Origin: Crotalaria pallida
Lineage: Eukaryota > Streptophyta > Magnoliopsida > Fabales > Fabaceae
DNA: 64,000 nucleotides
Reading direction: 5' to 3'
NCBI GenBank assembly: GCA_037953625.1
Contig: CM075649.1
Span: forward strand, 69,161,290-69,225,289
Within the stretch, counting starts at the first letter, position 1. Each line of letters starts with the position of its first letter. Both the position numbers and the translations under genes were made by a program. The notes beneath the pieces are model-generated. The model saw only the letters and a program-made list of their open reading frames with translations. It was not told the DNA's origin and made no database searches. Shown piece by piece: positions 41,401 to 52,046 of the stretch.

Positions 41401-43015
41401 GGTTCTAACAAGTGTAGAATGGTTAAGAGAGTATTCTAAAGGCTTAGAATGGTCTAGGAATGTTTATTAGGACTTATAAGAACCATTAGAATGATCCTAA
41501 ACATTGCTTGGTACACCAAGGGACGTAGAGGGTGTAGCACGAGTCCTTGGATGTTTTAACAAGTGTAGAATGGTTAAGAGAGTATTCTAAAGGCTTAGAA
41601 TGGTCTAGGAATGTGTTTTAGGACTTATAAGAACCATTAGAATGATCCTAAGCATTGCTCGATACCCCAAGTGACGTAGAGGGTGTAGCATGAGTCCTTG
41701 GAGGTTCTAACAAGTGTAGAATGGTTAAGAGAGTATTCTAAAGGCTTAAAATGGTCTAGGAATGTGTATTAGGACTTATAAGAACCATTAGAATGATCCT
41801 AAACATTGCTTGGTACCCCAGAGGACGTAGAGGGTGTAACACGAGTCCTTGGAGGTTCTATCAAGTGTAGAAAGGTTAAGAGAGTATTCTAAAGGATTAG
41901 AATGGTCTAGTAATATGTATTTGGATTTATAAGAACCATTAGAATTATCCTAAAGAATGCTTGAGTCCCCAAGGGAAGTAGAGCGTGTAGCATGAGTCCT
42001 TGGAGGTTCTAACAAGTGTAGAATGGTTAAGAGAGTATTCTAAAGGCTTAGAATGGTCTAGGAATGTGTATTAGGACTTATAAGAACCATTAGAATGATC
42101 CTAAACATTTCTTGGTACACCAAGGGATGTAGAGGGTGTAGCACGAGTCCTTGGATGTTCTAACAAGTGTAGAATGGTTAAGAGAGTATTCTAAAGGCTT
42201 AGAATGGTCTAGTAATATGTATTTGGACTTATAAGAACCATTAGAATGATCCTAAACATTGCTCGGTACCCCAAGTGACGTAGAGGGTGTAGCACGAGTC
42301 CTTGAATGTTCTAACAAGTGTAGAATGGTTAAGAGAGTATTCTAAAGGCTTAGAATGGTCTAGGAATGTGTATTAGGACTTATAAGAACCATTAGAATGA
42401 TCCTAAACATTGCTCGGTACCCCAAGTGACGTAGAGGGTGTAGCACGAGTCCTTGGAGGTTCTAAGAAGTGTAGAATGGTTAAGAGAGTATTCTAAAGGC
42501 TTAGAATGGTCTAGGAATATGTATTTGGATTTATAAGAACCATTAGAATGATCCTAAACAATGCTTGAGTCCCCAAGGGACGTAGAGCGTGTAGCATGAG
42601 TCCTTGAAGGTTCTAACAAGTATAGAATAGTTAAGAGAGTATTCTAAAGGCTTAGAATGGTCTAGTAATATGTATTTGGACTTATAAGCACCATTAGAAT
42701 GATCCTAAACAATGCTTGAGTCCCCAAGGGACGTAGAGCGTGTAACATGAGTCCTTGGAGGTTCTAACAAGTATAGAATAGTTAAGAGAGTATTCTAAAG
42801 GCTTAGAATGGTCTAGTAATATGTATTTGGACTTATAAGCACCATTAGAATGATCCTAAACAATGCTTGAGTCCCCAAGGGACGTAGAGCGTGTAACATG
42901 AGTCCTTGGAGGTTCTAACAAGTGTAGAATGGTTAAGAGAGTATTCTAAAGGCTTAGAATGGTCTAGGAATGTTTATTAGGACTTATAAGAACCATTAGA
43001 ATGATCCTAAACATT
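38465..43015 (+). repeat. Nearly perfect 10-mer higher-order repeat, 1,510 bp, three copies
   Basis: The mark ctcgataccccaag occurs at 38639, 40149 and 41659, exactly 1,510 bp apart, which is ten monomers with no net indel. Identity begins just after 38464 (t in aactattag, not c) and ends near 43015 (catttcttgg in place of cattgcttgg). Differences I noticed are very few: cttgctacacc at 39091 against cttggtacacc, and ttggatttataag near 41922 against ttggacttataag. The three copies follow one another directly. This is the most homogeneous stretch of the window and so probably one of the most recently amplified. Confidence 0.92.
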
Positions 43016-46000
43016 TCTTGGTACACCAAGGGATGTAGAGGGTGTAGCACGAGTCCTTGGATGTTCTAACAAGTGTAGAATGGTTAAGAGAGTATTCTAA
43101 AGGCTTAGAATGGTCTAGGAATGTTTATTAGGACTTATAAGAACCATTAGAATGATCCTAAACATTTCTTGGTACACCAAGGGATGTAGAGGGTGTAGCA
43201 CGAGTCCTTCGAGGTTTTAACAAGTGTATAATGGTTAAGAGAGTATTCTAAAGGCTTAGAATCTAGGAATGTGTATTAGGACTTATAAGAACTTTTAGAA
43301 TGATCCTAAACATTGCTCGGTACCCCAAGTGACGTAGAGGGTGTAGCCCGAGTCCTTGGAGGTTCTAACAAGTGTAGAAAGGTTAAGAGAGTATTCTAAA
43401 GGCTTAGAATGGTCTAGTAATATGTATTTGGACTTATAAGAACCATTAGAATGATCCTAAACATTTCTCGGTACCCCAAGTGACGTAGAGGGTGTAGCAC
43501 GAGTCCTTGAATGTTCTAACAAGTGTAGAATGGTTAAGAGAGTATTCTAAAGGCTTAGAATGGTCTAGGAATGAGTATTAGGACTTATAAGAACCATTAG
43601 AATGATCCTAAACATTGCTCGGTACCCCAAGTGACGTAGAGGGTGTAGCACGAGTCCTTGGAGGTTCTAACAAGTGTAGAATGGTTAAGAGAGTATTCTA
43701 AAGGCTTAGAATGGTCTACGAATATGTATTTGGATTTATAAGAACCATTAGAATGATCCTAAACAATGCTTGAGTCCCCAAGGGACGTAGAGCGTGTAGC
43801 ATGAGTCCTTGGAGGTTCTAACAAGTATAGAATAGTTAAGAGAGTATTCTAAAGGCTTAGAATGGTCTAGTAATATGTATTTGGACTTATAAGCACCATT
43901 AGAATGATCCTAAACAATGCTTGAGTCCCCAAGGGACGTAGAGCGTGTAACATGAGTCCTTGGAGGTTCTAACAAGTGTAGAATGGTTAAGAGAGTATTC
44001 TAAAGGCTTAGAATGGTCTAGTAATATGTATTTGGACTTATAAGAACCATTAGAATGATCCTAAACATTTCTCGGTACCCCAAGTGACGTAGAGGGTGTA
44101 GCACGAGTCCTTGAATGTTCTAACAAGTGTAGAATGGTTAAGAGAGTATTCTAAAGGCTTAGAATGGTCTAGGAATGAGTATTAGGACTTATAAGAACCA
44201 TTAGAATGATCCTAAACATTGCTCGGTACCCCAAGTGACGTAGAGGGTGTAGCATGAGTCCTTGGAGGTTCTAGCAAGTGTAGAATGGTTAAGAGAGTAT
44301 TCTAAAGGCTTAGAATGGTCTAGGAATGTGTATTAGGACTTATAAGAACCATTAGAATGATCCTAAACATTGCTTGGTATCCCAGAGGACGTAGAGGGTG
44401 TAACACGAGTCCTTGGAGGTTCTATCAAGTGTAGAAAGGTTAAGAGAGTATTCTAAAGGCTTAGAATGGTCTAGTAATATGTATTTGGACTTATAAGAAC
44501 CATTAGAATTATCCTAAAGAATGCTTGAGTCCCCAAGGGAAGTAGAGCGTGTAGCATGAGTCCTTGGAGGTTCTAACAAGTGTAGAATGGTTAAGAGAGT
44601 ATTCTAAAGGCTTAGAATGGTCTAGGAATGTGTATTAGGACTTATAAGAACCATTAGAATGATCCTAAACATTTCTTGGTACACCAAGGGATGTAGAGGG
44701 TGTAGCACGAGTCCTTGGATGTTCTAACAAGTGTAGAATGGTTAAGAGAGTATTCTAAAGGCTTAGAATGGCCTAGGAATGTTTATTAGGACTTATAAGA
44801 ACCATTAGAATGATCCTAAACAATACTTGAGTCCTCAAGGGACATAGAGGGTGTAGCACGAGTCCTTCGAGGTTTTAACAAGTGTATAATGGTTAAGAGA
44901 GTATTCTAAAGGCTTAGAATCTAGGAATGTGTATTAGGACATATAAGAACTATTAGAATGATCCTAAACATTGCTCGGTACCCCAAGTGACGTAGAGGGT
45001 GTAGCACGAGTCCTTGGAGGTTCTATCAAGTGTAAAAAGGTTAAGAGAGTATTCTAAAGGCTTAGAATGATCTAGTAATATGTATTTGGACTTATAAGAA
45101 CCATTAGAATGATCCTAAACATTGCTCGGTACCCCAAGTGACGTAGAGGGTGTAGCACGAGTCCTTGAATGTTCTAACAAGTGTAGAATGGTTAAGAGAG
45201 TATTCTAAAGGCTTAGAATGGTCTAGGAATGTGTATTAGGACTTACAAGAACCATTAGAATGATCCTAAACATTGCTCGGTACCCCAAGTGACGTAGAGG
45301 GTGTAGCACGAGTCCTTGGAGGTTCTAACAAGTGTAGAATGGTTAAGAGAGTATTCTAAAGGCTTAGAATGGTCTAGGAATATGTATTTGGATTTATAAG
45401 AACCATTAGAATGATCCTAAACAATGCTTGAGTCCCCAAGGGACGTAGAGCGTGTAGCATGAGTCCTTGGAGGTTCTAACAAGTATAGAATAGTTAAGAG
45501 AGTATTCTAAAGGCTTAGAATGGTCTAGTAATATGTATTTGCACTTATAAGCACCATTAGAATGATCCTAAACAATGCTTGAGTCCCCAAGGGACATAGA
45601 GCGTGTAGCATGAGTCCTTGGAGGTTCTAACAAGTGTAGAATGGTTAAGAGAGTATTCTAAAGGCTTAGAATGGTCTAGGAATGTGTATTAGGACTTATA
45701 AGAACCTTTAGAATGATCCTAAACAATGCTTGAGTCCCCAAGGGACGTAGAGCGTGTAGCATGAGTCCTTGGAGGTTCTAACAAGTATAGAATAGTTAAG
45801 AGAGTATTCTAAAGGCTTAGAATGGTCTAGTAATATGTATTTGGACTTATAAGCACCATTAGAATGATCCTAAACAATGTTTGAGTCCCCAGGGGACATA
45901 GAGCGTGTAGCATGAGTCCTTGGAGGTTCTAACAAGTGTAGAATGGTTAAGAGAGTATTCTAAAGGCTTAGAATGGTCTAGGAATGTGTATTAGGACTTA

Positions 46001-46862
46001 TAAGAACCATTAGAATGATCCTAAACATTGCTTGGTACCCCAAAGGACGTAGAGGGTGTAACACGAGTCCTTGGAGGTTCTATCAAATGTAGAAAGGTTA
46101 AGAGAGTATTCTAAAGGCTTAGAATGGTCTAGGAATATGTATTTGGATTTATAAGAACCATTAGAATGATCCTAAACAATGCTTGAGTCTCTAAGGGACG
46201 TAGAGCGTGTAGCATGAGTCCTTGGAGGTTCTAACAAGTGTAGAATGGTTAAGAGAGTATTCTAAAGGCTTAGAATGGTCTAGCAATGTGTATTAGGACT
46301 TATAAGAACCATTAGAATGATCCTAAACATTGCTCGGTACCCCAAGTGACGTAGAGGGTGTAGCACGAGTCCTTGGAGGTTCTAACAAGTGTAGCATGGT
46401 TAAGAGAGTATTCTAAAGGCTTAGAATGGTCTAGGAATATGTATTTGGACTTATATGAACCATTAGAATGATCCTAAACAATGCTTGAGTGCCTAAGGGA
46501 CGTAGAGCGTGTAGCATGAGTCCTTGGAGGTTCTAACAAGTGTAGAATGGTTAAGAGAGTATTCTAAAGGCTTAGAATTGTCTAGGAATGTGTATTAGGA
46601 CTTATAAGAACCATTACAATGATCCTAAACATTGCTCGGTACCCCAAGTGACGTAGAGGGTGTAGCACGAGTCCTTGGAGGTTCTAACAAGTGTAGAATG
46701 GTCAAGAGTGTATTCTAAAGGATTAGAATGGTCTAGGAAAATGAATTTGGACTTATAAGAACCATTAGAATGATCCAAAACAATGCTTGAGTCCCCAAGG
46801 GAAGTTGAGCGTGTAGCATGAGTCCTTGGAGGTTCTAACAAGTGTAGAATGGTTAAGAGAGT

Positions 46863-47013
46863 ATTCTAAAGGCTTAGAATGGTCTAGGAATATGTATTTG
46901 GACTTATAAGAACCATTAGAATGATCCTAAACAATGCTTGAGTCCCCAAGGGACGTAGAGCGTGTAGCATGAGTCCTTGGAGGTTCTAACAAGTGTAGAA
47001 TAGTTAAGAGAGT
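46863..47013 (+). repeat. Example monomer, family C (cttgagtccccaag core)
   Basis: This is a 151-bp monomer of family C, with core cttgagtccccaag followed by ggacgtagagcgtgtagcat. C monomers characteristically have tatgtatttgg where others have tgtgtattagg, and gagcgtg in place of gagggtg. A sub-class has tagtaatatg and often ataagcacc (for example near 29977, 30732 and 31336). A further sub-class has gaagtagag and gtgtcgca. C becomes the most frequent family from about 15 kb rightwards. Confidence 0.85.
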
Positions 47014-50000
47014 ATTCTAAAGGCTTAGAATGGTCTAGTAATATGTATTTGGACTTATAAGAACCATTAGAATGATTCTAAACAATGCTTGAGTCCCCAA
47101 GGAACGTAGAGCGTGTAGCATGAGTCCTTGGAGGTTCTAACAAGTGTAGAATGGTTAAGAGAGTATTCTAAAGGCTTAGAATGGCCTAGGAATGTGTATT
47201 AGGACTTATAAGAACCATTAGAATGATCCTAAACATTGCTCGGTACCCCAAGTGACGTAGAGGGTGTAGCACAAGTCCTTGGAGGTTCTAACAAGTGTAG
47301 AATGGTTAAGAGAGTATTCTAAAGGCTTAGAATGGTCTAGGAATGTGTATTAGGACTTATAAGAACCATTAGAATGATCCTAAACATTGCTTGGTACCCC
47401 AAAGGATGTAGAGGGTGTAACACGAGTCCTTGGAGGTTCTATCAAATGTAGAAAGGTTAAGAGAGTATTCTAAAGGCTTAGAATGGTCTAGTAATATGTA
47501 TTTGGACTTATAAGAACCATTAGAATGATCCTAAAGAATGCTTGAGTCCCCAAGGGAAGTAGAGCGTGTAGCATGAGTCCTTGGAGGTTCTAACAAGTGT
47601 AGAATGGTTAAGAGAGTATTCTAAAGGCTTAGAATGGTCTAGGAATGTGTATTAGGACTTATAAGAACCATTAGAATGATCCTAAACATTTCTTGGTACA
47701 CCAAGGGATGTAGAGGGTGTAGCACGAGTCCTTGGAGGTTCTAACAAGTGTAGAATGGTTAAGAGAGTATTCTAAAGGCTTAGAATGGTCTAGGAATGAG
47801 TATTAGGACTTATAAGAACCATTAGAATGATCCTAAACATTGCTCGGTACCCCAAGTGACGTAGAGGGTGTAGCACGAGTCCTTGGAGGTTCTAACAAGT
47901 GTAGAATGGTTAAGAGAGTATTCTAAAGGCTTAGAATGGTCTACGAATATGTATTTGGATTTATAAGAACCATTAGAATGATCCTAAACAATGCTTGAGT
48001 CCCCAAGGGACGTAGAGCGTGTAGCATGAGTCCTTGGAGGTTCTAACAAGTATAGAATAGTTAAGAGAGTATTCTAAAGGCTTAGAATGGTCTAGTAATA
48101 TGTATTTGGACTTATAAGCACCATTAGAATGATCCTAAACAATGCTTGAGTCCCCAAGGGACGTAGAGCGTGTAACATGAGTCCTTGGAGGTTCTAACAA
48201 GTGTAGAATGGTTAAGAGAGTATTCTAAAGGCTTAGAATGGTCTAGTAATATGTATTTGGACTTATAAGAACCATTAGAATGATCCTAAACATTTCTCGG
48301 TACCCCAAGTGACGTAGAGGGTGTAGCACGAGTCCTTGAATGTTCTAACAAGTGTAGAATGGTTAAGAGAGTATTCTAAAGGCTTAGAATGGTCTAGGAA
48401 TGAGTATTAGGACTTATAAGAACCATTAGAATGATCCTAAACATTGCTCGGTACCCCAAGTGACGTAGAGGGTGTAGCATGAGTCCTTGGAGGTTCTAAC
48501 AAGTGTAGAATGGTTAAGAGAGTATTCTAAAGGCTTAGAATGGTCTAGGAATGTGTATTAGGACTTATAAGAACCATTAGAATGATCCTAAACATTGCTT
48601 GGTATCCCAGAGGACGTAGAGGGTGTAACACGAGTCCTTGGAGGTTCTATCAAGTGTAGAAAGGTTAAGAGAGTATTCTAAAGGCTTAGAATGGTCTAGT
48701 AATATGTATTTGGACTTATAAGAACCATTAGAATTATCCTAAAGAATGCTTGAGTCCCCAAGGGAAGTAGAGCGTGTAGCATGAGTCCTTGGAGGTTCTA
48801 ACAAGTGTAGAATGGTTAAGAGAGTATTCTAAAGGCTTAGAATGGTCTAGGAATGTGTATTAGGACTTATAAGAACCATTAGAATGATCCTAAACATTTC
48901 TTGGTACACCAAGGGATGTAGAGGGTGTAGCACGAGTCCTTGGATGTTCTAACAAGTGTAGAATGGTTAAGAGAGTATTCTAAAGGCTTAGAATGGCCTA
49001 GGAATGTTTATTAGGACTTATAAGAACCATTAGAATGATCCTAAACAATACTTGAGTCCTCAAGGGACATAGAGGGTGTAGCACGAGTCCTTCGAGGTTT
49101 TAACAAGTGTATAATGGTTAAGAGAGTATTCTAAAGGCTTAGAATCTAGGAATGTGTATTAGGACATATAAGAACTATTAGAATGATCCTAAACATTGCT
49201 CGGTACCCCAAGTGACGTAGAGGGTGTAGCACGAGTCCTTGGAGGTTCTATCAAGTGTAAAAAGGTTAAGAGAGTATTCTAAAGGCTTAGAATGATCTAG
49301 TAATATGTATTTGGACTTATAAGAACCATTAGAATGATCCTAAACATTGCTCGGTACCCCAAGTGACGTAGAGGGTGTAGCACGAGTCCTTGAATGTTCT
49401 AACAAGTGTAGAATGGTTAAGAGAGTATTCTAAAGGCTTAGAATGGTCTAGGAATGTGTATTAGGACTTACAAGAACCATTAGAATGATCCAAAACATTG
49501 CTCGGTACCCCAAGTGACGTAGAGGGTGTAGCACGAGTCCTTGGAGGTTCTAACAAGTGTAGAATGGTTAAGAGAGTATTCTAAAGGCTTAGAATGGTCT
49601 AGGAATATGTATTTGGATTTATAAGAACCATTAGAATGATCCTAAACAATGCTTGAGTCCCCAAGGGACGTAGAGCGTGTAGCATGAGTCCTTGGAGGTT
49701 CTAACAAGTATAGAATAGTTAAGAGAGTATTCTAAAGGCTTAGAATGGTCTAGTAATATGTATTTGCACTTATAAGCACCATTAGAATGATCCTAAACAA
49801 TGCTTGAGTCCCCAAGGGACGTAGAGCGTGTAGCATGAGTCCTTGGAGGTTCTAACAAGTGTAGAATGGTTAAGAGAGTATTCTAAAGGCTTAGAATGGT
49901 CTAGGAATGTGTATTAGGACTTATAAGAACCTTTAGAATGATCCTAAACAATGCTTGAGTCCCCAAGGGACGTAGAGCGTGTAGCATGAGTCCTTGGAGG

Positions 50001-50181
50001 TTCTAACAAGTATAGAATAGTTAAGAGAGTATTCTAAAGGCTTAGAATGGTCTAGTAATATGTATTTGGACTTATAAGCACCATTAGAATGATCCTAAAC
50101 AATGTTTGAGTCCCCAAGGGACATAGAGCGTGTAGCATGAGTCCTTGGAGGTTCTAACAAGTGTAGAATGGTTAAGAGAGT

Positions 50182-50332
50182 ATTCTAAAGGCTTAGAATG
50201 GTCTAGGAATGTGTATTAGGACTTATAAGAACCATTAGAATGATCCTAAACATTGCTTGGTACCCCAAAGGACGTAGAGGGTGTAACACGAGTCCTTGGA
50301 GGTTCTATCAAATGTAGAAAGGTTAAGAGAGT
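50182..50332 (+). repeat. Example monomer, family E (cttggtaccccaaag core)
   Basis: This is a 151-bp monomer of family E, with core cttggtaccccaaag followed by gacgtagagggtgtaacac in this copy. It looks like a mosaic of D on the left side (cttggtac) and B on the right side (accccaa), with aaagg in place of aagtg. Sub-variants include ggtatccc (near 9876), ggtaaccc (26392 to 37133) and catttcttgg (15599 and after 53.8 kb). This copy also has ttctatcaaatg, found in several E monomers between 46 and 50.4 kb. Confidence 0.8.
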
Positions 50333-50938
50333 ATTCTAAAGGCTTAGAATGGTCTAGGAATATGTATTTGGATTTATAAGAACCATTAGAATGATCCTAA
50401 ACAATGCTTGAGTCTCTAAGGGACGTAGAGCGTGTAGCATGAGTCCTTGGAGGTTCTAACAAGTGTAGAATGGTTAAGAGAGTATTCTAAAGGCTTAGAA
50501 TGGTCTAGGAATGTGTATTAGGACTTATAAGAACCATTAGAATGATCCTAAACATTGCTCGGTACCCCAAGTGACGTAGAGGGTGTAGCACGAGTCCTTG
50601 GAGGTTCTAACAAGTGTAGAATGGTTAAGAGAGTATTCTAAAGGCTTAGAATGGTCTAGGAATATGTATTTGGATTTATAAGAACCATTAGAATGATCCT
50701 AAACAATGCTTGAGTCTCCAAGGGACGTAGAGCGTGTAGCATGAGTCCTTGGAGGTTCTAACAAGTGTAGAATGGTTAAGAGAGTATTCTAAAGGCTTAG
50801 AATGGTCTAGGAATGTGTATTAGGACTTATAAGAACCATTAGAATGATCCTAAACATTGCTCGGTACCCCAAGTGACGTAGAGGGTGTAGCACGAGTCCT
50901 TGGAGGTTCTAACAAGTGTAGAATGGTCAAGAGTGTAT
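50333..50938 (+). repeat. Dimer duplication (302 bp)
   Basis: A C monomer with tatgtatttggatttataag and gagtctctaagg, followed by a B monomer, is repeated once 302 bp downstream with gagtctccaagg in place of gagtctctaagg. The corresponding place in the first 28-mer copy (46.1-46.7 kb) has the same monomer count but different bases, so the equality may reflect local homogenisation in the right copy. Confidence 0.65.
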
Positions 50939-52046
50939 TCTAAAGGATTAGAATGGTCTAGGAAAATGAATTTGGACTTATAAGAACCATTAGAATGATC
51001 CAAAACAATGCTTGAGTCCCCAAGGGAAGTTGAGCGTGTAGCATGAGTCCTTGGAGGTTCTAACAAGTGTAGAATGGTTAAGAGAGTATTCTAAAGGCTT
51101 AGAATGGTCTAGGAATATGTATTTGGACTTATAAGAACCATTAGAATGATCCTAAACAATGCTTGAGTCCCCAAGGGACGTAGAGCGTGTAGCATGAGTC
51201 CTTGGAGGTTCTAACAAGTGTAGAATAGTTAAGAGAGTATTCTAAAGGCTTAGAATGGTCTAGTAATATGTATTTGGACTTATAAGAACCATTAGAATGA
51301 TCCTAAACAATGCTTGAGTCCCCAAGGAACGTAGAGCGTGTAGCATGAGTCCTTGGAGGTTCTAACAAGTGTAGAATGGTTAAGAGAGTATTCTAAAGGC
51401 TTAGAATGGTCTAGGAATGTGTATTAGGACTTATAAGAACCATTAGAATGATCCTAAACATTGCTCGGTACCCCAAGTGACGTAGAGGGTGTAGCACGAG
51501 TCCTTGGAGGTTCTAACAAGTGTAGAATGGTCAAGAGTGTATTCTAAAGGATTAGAATGGTCTAGGAAAATGAATTTGGACTTATAAGAACCATTAGAAT
51601 GATCCAAAACAATGCTTGAGTCCCCAAGGGAAGTTGAGCGTGTAGCATGAGTCCTTGGAGGTTCTAACAAGTGTAGAATGGTTAAGAGAGTATTCTAAAG
51701 GCTTAGAATGGTCTAGGAATATGTATTTGGACTTATAAGAACCATTAGAATGATCCTAAACAATGCTTGAGTCCCCAAGGGACGTAGAGCGTGTAGCATG
51801 AGTCCTTGGAGGTTCTAACAAGTGTAGAATAGTTAAGAGAGTATTCTAAAGGCTTAGAATGGTCTAGTAATATGTATTTGGACTTATAAGAACCATTAGA
51901 ATGATCCTAAACAATGCTTGAGTCCCCAAGGAACGTAGAGCGTGTAGCATGAGTCCTTGGAGGTTCTAACAAGTGTAGAATGGTTAAGAGAGTATTCTAA
52001 AGGCTTAGAATGGTCTAGGAATGTGTATTAGGACTTATAAGAACCA
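50839..52046 (+). repeat. 4-mer higher-order repeat, 604 bp, two copies
   Basis: Bases 50839-51442 recur at 51443-52046, exactly four monomers. The block holds B, then a distinctive monomer with ggtcaagagtg, aaaggattag, ggaaaatgaatttgg, gatccaaaac and gaagttgagcg, then a C monomer, then a tagtaatatg C monomer with ccaaggaacg. The single-copy equivalent is at 46614-47217, so the doubling happened only in the right-hand 28-mer copy. After it, cacaagtcc at 52099 matches 47270 (offset 4,829 = 4,225 + 604), which supports this order of events. Confidence 0.88.

Larger units (their letters stand above)
43515..51525 (+). repeat. 28-mer segmental duplication, 4,225 bp offset
   Basis: About 43515-47300 recurs at about 47740-51525. 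Rare marks share the exact offset 4,225: ctacgaatatg (43716, 47941), agaaccttta (45701, 49926), gagtctctaagg (46185, 50410) and gtcaagagtg (46701, 50926). The offset equals 28 monomers less three bases, from the short monomer near 44917 or 49143. The 43.5-46.3 kb part is almost unchanged between copies. Further right the copies differ more, for example gcttgagtgcc against gcttgagtctcc near 46488 and 50713. The 440 bp between the first copy's end and the second's start has no counterpart at the second copy's end. Confidence 0.88.

Noticed and set aside
46614..46841. 75-codon open frame on the minus strand
   Set aside because: It lies wholly within satellite monomers. Because 151 is not divisible by three, each frame shifts phase from one monomer to the next and soon meets a stop. 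This frame stays open only because of the variants gtcaagagtg, ggaaaatgaattt and gaagttgagcg. No protein family is recognisable.
50839..51066. 75-codon open frame on the minus strand
   Set aside because: It is a copy of the frame at 46614-46841, moved by the 4,225-bp duplication. Its conservation reflects DNA copying, not selection on a protein.
51443..51670. 75-codon open frame on the minus strand
   Set aside because: It is a copy of the preceding one from the 604-bp duplication, and likewise not a gene.
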